From: Streptomyces seoulensis | GTDB taxonomy: Bacteria > Actinomycetota > Actinomycetes > Streptomycetales > Streptomycetaceae | Assembly (NCBI RefSeq): GCF_004328625.1 | Contig: NZ_CP032229.1 | Coordinates: 2,852,001 to 2,916,000, forward strand | Direction of reading: 5' to 3' | Length of the DNA stretch: 64,000 nucleotides | Shown: piece after piece, positions 34,632 through 43,819 of the stretch | Layout of the letters: every line of letters starts with the position of its first letter | Numbering within the stretch: position 1 is the stretch's first letter | Notes under the pieces: model-generated | Told to the model about the DNA's origin: nothing | Databases searched by the model: none | Seen by the model: only the letters and a program-made list of their open reading frames with translations | Position numbers and translations under genes: made by a program

Positions 34632-35558
34632 ATGAGCAGCGACGACTCCGTACGGTCCTTCCCCGCCCGCTCCCTCCAGACGCACACCGCCCTCACGCCG
34701 GACCAGGCCGAGGCCGTGCTCGCCCTCCTCGCCGAGGCCGCCCGCGCGGACGGGCAGCAGCCGGTGTCCGAGCAGGGCCGGCTGCAACTGCGCGGCGGCG
34801 CCCGGCCGGGCGTCTCCCATCTGCTGCTGTACGCCGGGGACGAACTGGTCGGCTACGCCCAGCTGGAGGACACCGACCCGGTGGAGGCGCCCGCCGCCGA
34901 GCTGGTGGTGCGGCCCTCGCACCGGGGGCACGGGCACGGACGGGCGCTCGGCACCGCCCTGCTGGCCGCCTCCGGCAAGCGGCTGCGGATCTGGGCGCAC
35001 GGCGGCCACCCGGCGGCCCGGCATCTCGCGCAGGTGCTCGGCCTGACCCTGTTCCGCGAACTGCGCCAGATGCGGCGGCCGTTGACCGGACTGGACCTGC
35101 CCGACCCGGTCCTCCCCCAGGGCGTGACGGTACGGGCCTTCGAGCCGGGCCGGGACGAGGAGGCGTGGCTCGCGGTCAACGCGGCCGCGTTCGCCCACCA
35201 CCCGGAGCAGGGTTCGCTGACCCGGCGCGACCTGGACGACCGGGAGAGCGAGGCGTGGTTCGACCCGGCCGGCTTCTTCCTGGCCGAACAGGACGGCGAA
35301 CTGATCGGCTTCCACTGGACCAAGACGCACGCCGAGGAGGGGCTCGGCGAGGTGTACGTGGTCGGGGTGCGCCCCGGCAGCCAGGGCGGCGGCCTCGGCA
35401 AGGCCCTCACCACGATCGGCCTGCGCCACCTGGCCGGCCGCGGTCTGCCCACCGCGATGCTCTACGTCGACGCGGACAACAAGGCGGCGGTGTCGGTCTA
35501 CGAGCGCCTCGGTTTCACCACCCACGAGACGGACCTGATGTACCGCACGGAGACGTGA
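34632..35558 (+). CDS. mshD: Mycothiol synthase MshD
   Basis: A 308-residue acetyltransferase with two tandem GNAT domains. The N-terminal half holds VVRPSHRGHGHGRALG and the C-terminal half holds VVGVRPGSQGGGLGKALT, both acetyl-CoA loops, then AMLYVDADNKAAVSVYERLGF. MshD acetylates Cys-GlcN-Ins to complete mycothiol, the main low-molecular-weight thiol of actinobacteria. Length and layout match the family. It is divergent from the ABC-F gene and is followed by a hairpin. Confidence 0.94.
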   Translation: MSSDDSVRSFPARSLQTHTALTPDQAEAVLALLAEAARADGQQPVSEQGRLQLRGGARPGVSHLLLYAGDELVGYAQLEDTDPVEAPAAELVVRPSHRGHGHGRALGTALLAASGKRLRIWAHGGHPAARHLAQVLGLTLFRELRQMRRPLTGLDLPDPVLPQGVTVRAFEPGRDEEAWLAVNAAAFAHHPEQGSLTRRDLDDRESEAWFDPAGFFLAEQDGELIGFHWTKTHAEEGLGEVYVVGVRPGSQGGGLGKALTTIGLRHLAGRGLPTAMLYVDADNKAAVSVYERLGFTTHETDLMYRTET

Positions 35559-35582
35559 ACCCTGGTTCCCGTCGGCTGAGTT

Positions 35583-35613
35583 GAGGGGCGTCCGGACTTG
35601 ACGGGCGCCCCTC
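35583..35613 (+). terminator. Hairpin after mshD
   Basis: GAGGGGCG pairs with CGCCCCTC (8-bp arms) about 25 bases past the mshD stop, followed by a short TTCC tail. Confidence 0.55.
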
Positions 35614-35619
35614 TTCCAC

Positions 35620-35655
35620 ACCACCCTTCCACTACTCAATTAGTGAAAGGGTGGT
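35620..35655. promoter_or_regulatory. 36-bp inverted repeat overlapping the GntR leader
   Basis: ACCACCCTTCCACTA and TAGTGAAAGGGTGGT form 15-bp arms with one mismatch around a 6-base loop. The element ends 7 bp before the chosen GTG start and includes the ribosome site. It is the likely operator of the YtrA-type GntR repressor that follows, and it may also hide the ribosome site in the RNA. Confidence 0.78.
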
Positions 35656-35662
35656 TCAACGC

Positions 35663-36049
35663 GTGGTCGAATACCGCATCGACCGGCACAGCGGGGTCGC
35701 CACCTACGTCCAGATTGTCCAGCAGACCAAACAGGCGCTGCGCCTCGGACTGCTGCGCCCCGGCGACCAGTTGCCCACCGCCCGCGAGGTCGTGGAGGCC
35801 ACCGCCATCAACCCCAACACCGTCCTGAAGGCGTACCGCGAGCTGGAGCGGGAGGGACTGGTGGAGGCGCGGCGCGGGCTGGGCACCTTCGTCCGCCGCA
35901 CGCTCGGCGCCGCCCCGGCCGACTCGCCGCTGCGGGGGGAGCTGGAGGAGTGGGCGGCGCGGGCGGTCCGGGCCGGGTGGGACCGGGACGACATGGCGGC
36001 CCTGTTCACGGCCGTCCTCGACAAGAGCTTCCAGGGAGAACGTTCATGA
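35663..36049 (+). CDS. GntR-family regulator, YtrA subfamily
   Basis: A 128-residue repressor with the winged helix (GVATYVQIVQQTKQALRLGLL, PTAREVVEATAINPNTVLKAYRELEREGLVEARRG in parts) and only a short C-terminal dimer helix, as in YtrA. Such regulators control the ABC transporter encoded with them, often responding to cell-envelope antibiotics. The GTG at VVEYRID is preferred over one four codons earlier, because the earlier one has its purine-rich stretch directly abutting it. Its stop overlaps the ABC ATPase start (ATGA). Confidence 0.88.
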   Translation: MVEYRIDRHSGVATYVQIVQQTKQALRLGLLRPGDQLPTAREVVEATAINPNTVLKAYRELEREGLVEARRGLGTFVRRTLGAAPADSPLRGELEEWAARAVRAGWDRDDMAALFTAVLDKSFQGERS

Positions 36050-36930
36050 GCGACACCGCGATCGAGGCCACCGGCCTCGGCAGACGGTACGGACGGCGGG
36101 GCGCCTGGGCGCTGCGCGACTGCGCGTTCCGGCTGCCCACAGGGCGCGTGTGTGCCGTGGTGGGTCCCAACGGGGCCGGAAAGAGCACCCTGTTCGCCCT
36201 GGCGGCGGGGCTCATGGCGCCCACCGAGGGCGAGTTGCGGGTCCTGGGCACCTCGCCGGCCGACGCCCGGCCCCGCGTGGGCTACGTCGCGCAGGCCAAG
36301 CCGCTGTATCCGCAGCTCACGGTCGCGGAGACGCTGCGCATGGGCGCGGACCTCAACCCCAGCCACTGGGACGCGGCCGGTGCGGAGCGGATCGCCGCCG
36401 GGGGCGACCTCGACCCCGGCGCGCGGATACGGTCCCTCTCCGGCGGCCAGCGCACCCGCGTCGCACTCGCCCTCGCACTCGGCAAGCGGCCCGAACTGCT
36501 GCTGCTGGACGAGCCGATGGCCGACCTCGACCCGCTCGCCCGGCACGACCTGATGGGCGTGCTGATGGGCACGGCCGCCGAACACGGCACCACCATCGCG
36601 ATGTCCTCCCACGTCGTCGCCGAGGTCGAGGACTCCTGCGACCACCTGCTGCTCATCGGCTCCGGCCGGGTGCGGCTGGCCGGCGAGATCGACGACCTGC
36701 TCGGCGCCCACCTGCGCGTCGCCGGGTCCGCCGAGGAGGGCGCGCTGACCGGGCACACGGTGGTCGAGTCCCGTACCACCGGGCGGCAGCTCTCCGCACT
36801 GATCCGGCCGGCCGGGCCGCTGCCGGGCGACTGGCGCACCGGGCGGCCCACCCTGGAGGACCTCGTCCTCGCCCACCTGCGCGGCGCGGACGCGCCCGCG
36901 CTCACCCTGACCGAGGAGCGCGCCGCGTGA
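36046..36930 (+). CDS. ABC transporter ATP-binding protein
   Basis: A 294-residue ATPase. Walker A is GPNGAGKSTL, the Q-loop region VGYVAQAKPLYPQ, signature SLSGGQRTR, Walker B LLLLDEPMADLDP, and H-loop MSSHVVAEVE. It pairs with the permease encoded next. It starts inside the GntR gene end and ends inside the permease start (GTGA), so all three genes form one tightly coupled operon. Confidence 0.92.
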   Translation: MSDTAIEATGLGRRYGRRGAWALRDCAFRLPTGRVCAVVGPNGAGKSTLFALAAGLMAPTEGELRVLGTSPADARPRVGYVAQAKPLYPQLTVAETLRMGADLNPSHWDAAGAERIAAGGDLDPGARIRSLSGGQRTRVALALALGKRPELLLLDEPMADLDPLARHDLMGVLMGTAAEHGTTIAMSSHVVAEVEDSCDHLLLIGSGRVRLAGEIDDLLGAHLRVAGSAEEGALTGHTVVESRTTGRQLSALIRPAGPLPGDWRTGRPTLEDLVLAHLRGADAPALTLTEERAA

Positions 36931-37883
36931 GCACCCTCTCCGTTTCGGCCCGCTGGACGTTCCGGCTGCACCGGTGGGCGCTGGCCGTCTGGGCGGCCCT
37001 GGTGGTCGTGGGCGCCGGGCTGCTGGTGTGGCTGGCGGGGCCGCTCATGGACGAGGCGGCGCGCGGCTGGCAGCAGCTCCAGGCGTGCCAGGCGAGTGTG
37101 TGCACCATCGACAACGCCGCCATGGGCCGGTACTCCAGCCTGTACGACCTGCTGACCGATGGCATGTTCCTCATGCCGTTCTTGGTGGCCGCCTGGGCGG
37201 GCGCCACCCTGACCGCGCGGGAGCTGGAGTCCGGCACCGGGCTGCTGGCCTGGACCCAGGGCGTCACCCCGGCCCGCTGGCTCGCCTCCCGGCTCGCCCT
37301 CCCCGCGCTGGCCGTCACGGCGGGCGGCGGTGTGCTGGTGGCCCTGCACCGGTACGCCTGGTCGGCGTCCGAGGACCGGGTGGACACCCGCGCGGGCTGG
37401 TGGCTGCTGCGCACCTTCTACGCCAACGGCCCCGCGCTGGTCGCCGTCTGCCTGGCCGCCCTCGCCCTGGGCGCCCTGACCGGCCTGCTGGTTCCGCGGA
37501 CCCTGCCCGCCCTCGGCATCACCGTCGGCGCCACCGCGCTGCTGTTCGCCGCCGCGCACTGGCTGATGCCGTACCTCTGGCCCTCGGTGACCGAGGTGTC
37601 GCGGTTCCAGGACGGGTACCGGGGGCTGTACACCGGGGTCGAGCTGTCGCACGGCATGACGACCCTCTCCGGCGCCCGCGTCCCCACCCCGGAATGCGCC
37701 GCGAGAAGCATGGACATGTGCCGGCGGATCTACGAGCAGCACGGCGGCACCGGTTTCTACACCACCTTCCACCCCGCCTCCCACGACTGGCCGCTCCAGC
37801 TCACCACCAGCGCCGTACTGCTCCTCGTGACCGCCCTGCTCACCGCCGCCTCCTTCGCGGTGCTGCGCCGCCGTACCGGCTGA
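36927..37883 (+). CDS. ABC transporter permease
   Basis: A 318-residue membrane protein with about six helices (first at residues 17-40, last at about 293-312) and a large extracytoplasmic loop near residues 215-285 containing two cysteines (TPECAARSMDMCRR). An earlier loop (QACQASVC) contributes two more. This is the ABC-2-like permease style found with YtrA-type regulators. Transported compound unknown. It ends the operon and is followed by a hairpin. Confidence 0.85.
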   Translation: MSTLSVSARWTFRLHRWALAVWAALVVVGAGLLVWLAGPLMDEAARGWQQLQACQASVCTIDNAAMGRYSSLYDLLTDGMFLMPFLVAAWAGATLTARELESGTGLLAWTQGVTPARWLASRLALPALAVTAGGGVLVALHRYAWSASEDRVDTRAGWWLLRTFYANGPALVAVCLAALALGALTGLLVPRTLPALGITVGATALLFAAAHWLMPYLWPSVTEVSRFQDGYRGLYTGVELSHGMTTLSGARVPTPECAARSMDMCRRIYEQHGGTGFYTTFHPASHDWPLQLTTSAVLLLVTALLTAASFAVLRRRTG

Positions 37884-37888
37884 CCTAC

Positions 37889-37915
37889 GGGGGCGGTCCC
37901 CTGGGGGCCGCCCCC
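37889..37915 (+). terminator. Hairpin after the GntR-ABC operon
   Basis: GGGGGCGG and CCGCCCCC (8-bp arms) enclose an 11-base loop, 6 bases past the permease stop. Confidence 0.6.
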
Positions 37916-38100
37916 CGATTTCCCGGACGTCATGTGCCCGTAACCCTTGATTCAGAACCGCTTGCGACCCTCGGGCGATGGAACCCGTGGCCCCCCACTC
38001 CCAGCCGCGGCCCGAGGGGGCCGGTGGTGGCGCGTCCGTTCCCGTGGATCACTGGAAAACAGACGCTGCCGTAACGACTCCGGCGCGGAAGAATGGGTTC

Positions 38101-40353
38101 ATGAGTCAGCGAGAAGCCCAGGTACCGGCCCACCCGTCCCCCGACGCCACCCTGCGGCCGCAGCCCGCCGTAGGCTCGATCGCCGCCCACCGGCCGCACA
38201 CGGTCGCGGCGACCGTCTCCGACCTGGAACCCGATCTCGACGCCGACCTCGACGTGTACGAGGAGCGGGCCACCGACGGGGACCCGCTGCCCCAGGGCCG
38301 TTTCCTGGACCGGGAGCGCAGCTGGCTCGCCTTCAACGAGCGCGTGCTGGAGCTGGCGGAGGACCCCACCACGCCGCTGCTGGAGCGCGCCAACTTCCTC
38401 GCGATCTTCGCCAGCAACCTGGACGAGTTCTTCATGGTCCGGGTGGCCGGTCTGAAGCGCCGTATCGCCACCGGGGTCGCCACCCGCTCCGCCTCCGGGC
38501 TCCAGCCCCGCGAGGTGCTGGAGATGATCTGGTCCCGCTCGCGCGAGCTGATGGCGCGGCACGCCGCCTGCTACCACGAGGACGTCGCCCCCGCGCTCGC
38601 GGAGGAGGGCATCCACCTGGTCCGCTGGAGCGAGCTGACCGACAAGGAGCAGGCCCGCCTGTTCACCCTGTTCCGGCACCAGATCTTCCCGGTGCTCACC
38701 CCGCTCGCCGTGGACCCCGCGCACCCCTTCCCGTACATCTCCGGCCTCTCGCTGAACCTGGCCGTCGTCGTGCGGAACCCGGTCAGCGGCCACAAGCACT
38801 TCGCCCGCGTGAAGGTGCCGCCGCTGCTGTCCCGCTTCCTGGAGAGCAGCCCCGGCCGGTTCGTCCCGCTGGAGGACGTGATCGGGGCGCACCTGGAGGA
38901 GCTGTTCCCCGGCATGGAGGTGCTGGAGCACCACGCCTTCCGGCTCACCCGCAACGAGGACCTGGAGGTCGAGGAGGACGACGCGGAGAACCTGCTCCAG
39001 GCGCTGGAGAAGGAGCTGATGCGGCGCCGCTTCGGGCCGCCGGTCCGCCTGGAGGTCGAGGAGGACATCGACCGCGAGGTGCTCGACCTCCTGGTCCGCG
39101 AGCTGAAGATCTCCGAGGCCGAGGTCTACCCGCTGCCCGGCCCGCTCGACCTGACCGGTCTCTTCCGCATCCACAGCCTGGACCGCCCGGAGCTGAAGTA
39201 CCGCAAGTTCGTCGCGGGCACCCACCGGGACCTCTCCGAGGTGGAGACCGCCTCCGCGCCGGACATCTTCGCCGCGCTGCGCCAGCGGGACGTGCTGCTG
39301 CACCACCCGTACGACTCCTTCTCCACCTCCGTGCAGGCGTTCCTGGAGCAGGCCGCGCAGGACCCGGACGTGCTGGCGATCAAGCAGACGCTGTACCGCA
39401 CCTCCGGCGACTCCCCGATAGTGGACGCGCTGATCGACGCGGCCGAGTCCGGCAAGCAGGTCCTCGTGCTGGTCGAGATCAAGGCCCGCTTCGACGAGCA
39501 CGCCAACATCAAGTGGGCGCGCAAGCTGGAGGAGGCCGGCTGCCACGTCGTCTACGGCCTGGTCGGGCTGAAGACGCACTGCAAGCTGTCGCTGGTGGTC
39601 CGCCAGGAGGGCGAGACCCTGCGCCGCTACAGCCACGTCGGCACCGGCAACTACCACCCGAAGACGGCCCGGCTGTACGAGGACCTCGGGCTGCTCACCG
39701 CCGACCCGCAGGTCGGCGCGGACCTCTCCGACCTCTTCAACCGGCTCTCCGGCTACTCCCGCCGCGAGACCTACCGCCGTCTCCTCGTCGCCCCCAAGTC
39801 CCTGCGGGACGGCCTGATATCGCGCATCGACAAGGAGATCCAGCACCACCGCGCGGGCCGCCCTGCCTTCGTCCGGATCAAGGTCAACTCCATGGTCGAC
39901 GAGGCGGTCATCGACGCCTGCTACCGGGCCTCCCAGGCCGGTGTCCCGGTCGACGTCTGGGTGCGCGGCATCTGCGCGGTACGGCCCGGTGTCGCCGGGC
40001 TCTCGGAGAACATCCGGGTCCGCTCGATCCTCGGCCGGTTCCTGGAGCACTCCCGGGTGTTCGCCTTCGGCAACGGCGGCGAGCCCGAAGTCTGGTTCGG
40101 CAGCGCCGACATGATGCACCGCAACCTCGACCGCCGGATCGAGGCACTGGTCCGGGTCACCGACCCCGGCCACCGGGCGGCCCTCAACCGCCTGCTGGAC
40201 ACCGGCATGTCCGACACCACCGCCTCCTGGCACCTGGGCCCCGACGGCGAGTGGACCCGGCACGCGACCGACGCCGACGGACACCCCCTGCGCAACGTAC
40301 AGGAGATGCTCATTGACGCCCGGAGGCGCCGGCGTGGCACCACGACACCCTGA
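38101..40353 (+). CDS. ppk: Polyphosphate kinase
   Basis: A 750-residue enzyme that makes polyphosphate from ATP reversibly. The N-terminal domain begins [24 protein letters not shown]; the catalytic phospholipase-D-like domains contain the phosphorylated histidine H512 in YSHVGTGNY and the second conserved histidine H673 in [11 protein letters not shown]. An ATG 41 codons upstream is in frame, but the extra segment has weaker GC bias at third positions and the downstream ATG has GGAAGA upstream; both remain possible. It overlaps the CHAD gene by 20 bases. I see no PHO box (GTTCACC repeats) upstream. Confidence 0.95.
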   Translation: MSQREAQVPAHPSPDATLRPQPAVGSIAAHRPHTVAATVSDLEPDLDADLDVYEERATDGDPLPQGRFLDRERSWLAFNERVLELAEDPTTPLLERANFLAIFASNLDEFFMVRVAGLKRRIATGVATRSASGLQPREVLEMIWSRSRELMARHAACYHEDVAPALAEEGIHLVRWSELTDKEQARLFTLFRHQIFPVLTPLAVDPAHPFPYISGLSLNLAVVVRNPVSGHKHFARVKVPPLLSRFLESSPGRFVPLEDVIGAHLEELFPGMEVLEHHAFRLTRNEDLEVEEDDAENLLQALEKELMRRRFGPPVRLEVEEDIDREVLDLLVRELKISEAEVYPLPGPLDLTGLFRIHSLDRPELKYRKFVAGTHRDLSEVETASAPDIFAALRQRDVLLHHPYDSFSTSVQAFLEQAAQDPDVLAIKQTLYRTSGDSPIVDALIDAAESGKQVLVLVEIKARFDEHANIKWARKLEEAGCHVVYGLVGLKTHCKLSLVVRQEGETLRRYSHVGTGNYHPKTARLYEDLGLLTADPQVGADLSDLFNRLSGYSRRETYRRLLVAPKSLRDGLISRIDKEIQHHRAGRPAFVRIKVNSMVDEAVIDACYRASQAGVPVDVWVRGICAVRPGVAGLSENIRVRSILGRFLEHSRVFAFGNGGEPEVWFGSADMMHRNLDRRIEALVRVTDPGHRAALNRLLDTGMSDTTASWHLGPDGEWTRHATDADGHPLRNVQEMLIDARRRRRGTTTP

Positions 40354-41368
40354 CCGTCCCCACCCGGAGACCGTCGCGGCGGGGTCCGCCCCCGCCGGGA
40401 CGGACCCCGTCGGGGACGACCTGGCCGCGTATCTCCGGGCACAGGCGACGGAGTTCCTGCGCGCGCTGCGGGCCCAGCGGGAGCACGGGAACGGGGCCGA
40501 GGGCGCCGCCGAGGCGGGGCGCGCGCTGCGCCGCTCCGCCCGCCGGATCAGCGCCGCCCTGCACACCTTCCGGGCCCTGCTGGACCCCGGCTGGGCCGAC
40601 TCGATGCGGCCCGAACTGGCCTGGGTGTCGGGCACCTTGGCGCTGGAGCACTCCCAAGAGGCGCGGCTGGACCGGCTGTTGCTCGCGCTGCACCGGCTCT
40701 CCGGTTCGACCCCGGTGCCGGTGGGGGCCGTGGTCCACGCGGGCGGTCCGGCACCGGCTCCCGAGCGGGGCAGTCTCACCGTGGGCGCGGCCAAGGCGGG
40801 GGCGCTGCTGGAGCGCCGGATCACCCTGGCCCGGACCCGGGCCCACTCCGCCGCGCTGGAGGCGCTGGGCTCCGCCCGCTTCCACGCCGTCGCCGACCGG
40901 ATCGCCCTGCTGGCCAGCGACGTCCCGCTGGCGCCGGGTGCTTCCCGCGCCGGCCTGGGCCCGCTGGCCGCCGCCGCCGAGGACCGCCTCGCCGGTGCCG
41001 TCTCGGTGCTGCCCCTGGTCACCGCCGGGGACCCCTACAACGCGCAGGCCCTGGTCCACGGCCTCTCCCCCGACCCCGCCCCGCACCCCCAGGACGGCCC
41101 CTGGCATCAGGTACGGCTCCTGCTCCGCCTGCACCGCTACGCCCGCGAGATCCCGCACACCGCCCCCGCCGACCCCCGCCTCCGCCCGGCCGCCGAGGCC
41201 CTCACCCGGCACCGCGACGCCGCCGAGGCCGCCGCCGAAGCGGCCCAGGCCGCCCGCACCCCCCGTATCGCCCCCGCCACCGCCTACGCCCTCGGCGTCC
41301 TCCACGCCGACCAGCGCCACGAGGTCGAGGCCGCGCGGTTCACCTTCCAGCACACCTGGCAGTCCTGA
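40334..41368 (+). CDS. CHAD domain protein (polyphosphate-binding type)
   Basis: A 344-residue helical protein. Conserved histidine- and arginine-containing helices of CHAD appear in [23 protein letters not shown] and [15 protein letters not shown] domains bind inorganic polyphosphate through such positively charged residues. The GTG start has GGAGG seven bases upstream, within the end of ppk, so the two proteins are made from one message. This supports a role on polyphosphate granules or in controlling the polymer. No CYTH phosphatase domain is fused. Confidence 0.85.
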   Translation: MAPRHPDRPHPETVAAGSAPAGTDPVGDDLAAYLRAQATEFLRALRAQREHGNGAEGAAEAGRALRRSARRISAALHTFRALLDPGWADSMRPELAWVSGTLALEHSQEARLDRLLLALHRLSGSTPVPVGAVVHAGGPAPAPERGSLTVGAAKAGALLERRITLARTRAHSAALEALGSARFHAVADRIALLASDVPLAPGASRAGLGPLAAAAEDRLAGAVSVLPLVTAGDPYNAQALVHGLSPDPAPHPQDGPWHQVRLLLRLHRYAREIPHTAPADPRLRPAAEALTRHRDAAEAAAEAAQAARTPRIAPATAYALGVLHADQRHEVEAARFTFQHTWQS

Positions 41369-41385
41369 CCCCCGAGGAGCCCCCC

Positions 41386-41817
41386 GTGCCCAGCGGACCC
41401 CACGCGCTCCCCAAGCTCATCCGCGCCGCCGGCTGCGTCCTCTGGCGCCGGGCCCCCGGCACCGGCGCGCTGGAGGTGTGCCTCGTGCACCGGCCCCGGT
41501 ACGACGACTGGTCGCATCCCAAGGGCAAGCTGAAGCGCGGGGAGTCGGCGGAGGCGGCCGCCGTACGCGAGGTCGGGGAAGAGACGGGCTACGCGGCCGA
41601 GTTGGGACCCGAGCTGCCGACGCTGCGGTATCCGGTCGACGGGCGGCCCAAGCAGGTGCGGTACTGGGCGGCCGAGGCCGTCTCCGGGGCGTTCGTGCCC
41701 AACTCCGAGGTGGATGAGGTGGTGTGGCTGACGCCCACCGAGGCGCGTACCCGGATCAGCCGTCCCCGCGACCGCGATCTGCTCGACGTGCTCACCCAGC
41801 GGCTCGAACACCACTGA
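41386..41817 (+). CDS. NUDIX hydrolase
   Basis: A 143-residue hydrolase with an intact Nudix box, starting GKLKRGESAEAAAVREVGEE and ending TGY, in the form GX5EX7REXXEEXG. The family hydrolyses nucleoside diphosphates linked to another group; MutT1-like and diadenosine polyphosphate hydrolases are the nearest in style (LVHRPRYDDWSHPKGKL). The GTG has GAGGAG seven bases upstream. It follows the CHAD gene by 17 bp, closing a ppk-CHAD-NUDIX operon. Confidence 0.9.
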   Translation: MPSGPHALPKLIRAAGCVLWRRAPGTGALEVCLVHRPRYDDWSHPKGKLKRGESAEAAAVREVGEETGYAAELGPELPTLRYPVDGRPKQVRYWAAEAVSGAFVPNSEVDEVVWLTPTEARTRISRPRDRDLLDVLTQRLEHH

Positions 41818-41836
41818 AAGCGCGGGCAAAAAGACC

Positions 41837-41866
41837 GGGGCGCCTCACGCTCCCCCGAGGTGCCCC
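41837..41866 (+). terminator. Hairpin after the ppk operon
   Basis: GGGGCGCCTC pairs with GAGGTGCCCC (10 bp, one mismatch) around a 10-base loop, 20 bases past the NUDIX stop. Beyond it, to 42164, I see no gene, only a small palindrome GTCGTT-AACCGG-AACGAC near 42102-42119. Confidence 0.6.
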
Positions 41867-42164
41867 TCCGCGTCCGTCCGCGCCTGGCTGCGCGCCCGCC
41901 GGGCCGGACCCCGCCAGCCGCAACTGCACCGCGCCACGCAGAAGCGCCCCTGCTCGGTCGTCTCCGTACGGTGATCCCGCGCCCTCTCGGGGCCCTCCTC
42001 AGACGCCACGGCGCCACGCTACCGGCCGCCCGCCGGGGCGTACGCGCGCCCCCCTCCCGCCTCCCCGGGGACCGGTCGGCGCGTGACAACACTCCCTACC
42101 CGTCGTTAACCGGAACGACAGGGGGGCCAGTGACGGACATAACCGGCTGGGGGTAAGGCAGGCC

Positions 42165-43037
42165 ATGGATCGGCGGCAGCACACGCGCGCGGGCAGGACG
42201 GGCGTCGCGGTGGGGATCATGGGACTCACGGTCGGGCTCGGGGCAGGTGCCTCGGGGTGTTCCGGCAGCGGGGTCGCCGCCGAGGGGGTGAACGGCGCGG
42301 GCGGCGAGCCGGTGGCCGTGCTCCGGCAGGCCGCGGACGCCCTGCGCGCGGCGGGCACCGCGCGGGCCACCACCTCCATGGAGATGGCCACCGGCGGCAC
42401 CCGGGTCACCATCCGGGGCCGGGGCGTCTACGACTTCCGGCGCCGCCTCGGCGAGCTGACCGTGGTCCTCCCCGCGGACCCCACCGGCACCCCGGAGCAC
42501 CGGCCCATCACCGAACTCCTCGCCCCCGGCGCCCTGTTCATGAAGAACCGGGGCGCGGGCGTGCCCGCCGACAAATGGGTGCGGATGGAGGCGGCCACGG
42601 CCTCCGACGGCAATCTGGTCACCGGCGGCGCGACCGACCCGTACGCGGCGGCGGAGGTGCTGCGCGGGACCCGCAGCGCGACCTACCTGGGCCGCACCAG
42701 CGTCGGCGGCACCGCCGTACGGCACTACCGGGGCACCGCCGACCTGGCGGGAGCGGCCCGCGCGGCCTCGGCGGACAACCGGGCGCCGCTCGCGGCGGCG
42801 GCCAAGGGGTTCGCCACGGCCGAGGTCCCGTTCGACGCGTATCTGGACGACGAGGGCCGTATCCGCAAGCTCCGCCAGCGCTTCAGCTTCGTCAACGGAC
42901 GCCAGGCGGCGGCCGTGGCGGTGGCCTCCACCACCCTGCTGCACGCGTTCGGCACCGAGGTCGACGTGACGCTCCCCCGCGAGGCCGACATCTACGCAGG
43001 CCGGCTCGCGGAGGGCCAGGGGGCCCCGGCGGACTAG
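42165..43037 (+). CDS. Putative secreted lipoprotein (LppX/LprAFG-like)
   Basis: A 290-residue protein with a signal sequence and a probable lipobox ending at C32 (GAGASGC), then a Gly/Ser linker. The mature part has the pattern of LolA/LppX-like proteins: VAVLRQAADALRAAGTARATTSM near the start, VYDFRRRLGELTVVLP, and EVPFDAYLDDEGRIRKLRQRF near the end. Mycobacterial relatives carry lipids across the periplasm. The lipobox lacks the usual Leu at -3, so lipidation is likely rather than certain. No partner gene is apparent. Confidence 0.75.
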   Translation: MDRRQHTRAGRTGVAVGIMGLTVGLGAGASGCSGSGVAAEGVNGAGGEPVAVLRQAADALRAAGTARATTSMEMATGGTRVTIRGRGVYDFRRRLGELTVVLPADPTGTPEHRPITELLAPGALFMKNRGAGVPADKWVRMEAATASDGNLVTGGATDPYAAAEVLRGTRSATYLGRTSVGGTAVRHYRGTADLAGAARAASADNRAPLAAAAKGFATAEVPFDAYLDDEGRIRKLRQRFSFVNGRQAAAVAVASTTLLHAFGTEVDVTLPREADIYAGRLAEGQGAPAD

Positions 43038-43117
43038 CCCGTCCGTGCCATGCGCGGCGCGTGGCGCGCTCCCTACTCTAGGAAGCCGGTACCGGCAGGC
43101 AGGACCAAGAGGAAGAG

Positions 43118-43291
43118 GTGACGCGCGTGGCTCCGGTCGGCGGTACGGCGGTGCAGGACCACGTGGCCCTCGCCGAGATAGAGCTGTGCGGCGAGCTGAT
43201 CATCGCCGCCTCGGCCGCCGAGGACCGGCTGAGCCTGGCGAGCATAGACGAGGTGCTCCGGGTCACCGAGGAGCGCGGAGCCGCCGCCTAG
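43118..43291 (+). CDS. Small conserved-looking protein of 57 residues
   Basis: A GTG-initiated ORF of 57 residues containing VQDHVALAEIELCGELIIAA and RLSLASIDEVLRVTEERGA, an amphipathic helical protein with a single cysteine. AGGAAGAG lies just before the GTG; another GTG nine bases later is better spaced to the same site. Streptomyces-like codon use supports it. It converges on csoR with a 16-bp gap. Function unknown. Confidence 0.65.
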   Translation: MTRVAPVGGTAVQDHVALAEIELCGELIIAASAAEDRLSLASIDEVLRVTEERGAAA

Positions 43292-43307
43292 CCGGTGACT
43301 CAGCTGC

Positions 43308-43613
43308 TCAGGTGCGCAGCAGGCGGCCGATGGCCTTCGTCGCCTCGTCGACCTTCGCGTCGATCTCGTCGCCGCCCTTCACGGCCGCGTCCGCGACGCA
43401 GTGCCGCAGGTGCTCCTCCAGCAGCTGGAGCGCGAAGGACTGGAGCGCCTTGGTGGAGGCGGAGACCTGGGTGAGCACGTCGATGCAGTACGTGTCCTCC
43501 TCGACCATCCGCTGGAGCCCCCGGATCTGGCCCTCGATCCGGCGCAGCCGCTTCAGGTGCTCGTCCTTCTGGTGGTGGTAACCGTGCGTGGCGCCGGCCT
43601 CGGTCGTCGTCAT
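43308..43613 (-). CDS. csoR: Copper-sensing repressor CsoR
   Basis: A 101-residue repressor of the CsoR/RcnR family. The copper site is complete: C43 (TYCIDVL), H68 and C72 (LLEEHLRHC), matching the C-H-C pattern of CsoR. The protein is all helical and binds DNA without a helix-turn-helix. Copper binding releases it from GC-rich operators with TACCC/GGGTA arms, one of which lies in its own promoter. No copper ATPase or chaperone gene is adjacent, as in S. coelicolor and S. lividans, where CsoR regulates targets elsewhere. Confidence 0.92.
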   Translation of the reverse strand: MTTTEAGATHGYHHQKDEHLKRLRRIEGQIRGLQRMVEEDTYCIDVLTQVSASTKALQSFALQLLEEHLRHCVADAAVKGGDEIDAKVDEATKAIGRLLRT

Positions 43614-43646
43614 CGCGGGCCTCCATCTCGGGACGGGCGGGAACAC

Positions 43647-43663
43647 ATACCCCTGGCGGGTAT
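43647..43663. promoter_or_regulatory. CsoR operator in the csoR promoter
   Basis: ATACCC-CTGGC-GGGTAT: 6-bp arms of the type bound by CsoR, 33 bp before the csoR ATG. TACGAT, a likely -10 of csoR, borders it on the upstream side, so bound CsoR would block transcription. Confidence 0.82.
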
Positions 43664-43819
43664 ATCGTAACGAATTCCGCGGGGTAGCGGACCGGTCGAA
43701 GGTCCCCCGTGCCGAGCACTGTGCCCGATGGGCGACACTGGGGGATGGCCCGATAGCCGTGGCCGGATGATGCGCCTAGCATCAGCCTGACCGAAACCAA
43801 AGCATCCCGAGGACCACAC

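Noticed and set aside
37978..38100. N-terminal extension of ppk from the upstream ATG
   Set aside because: Third-position GC is weak in the later half of this segment, and the ATG at 38101 has a better ribosome site; kept only as an alternative.
37930..41022. A 1030-codon open frame on the minus strand opposite ppk
   Set aside because: It is an antisense frame kept open by high GC at third positions of ppk and the CHAD gene; it has low-complexity composition and no start signals.
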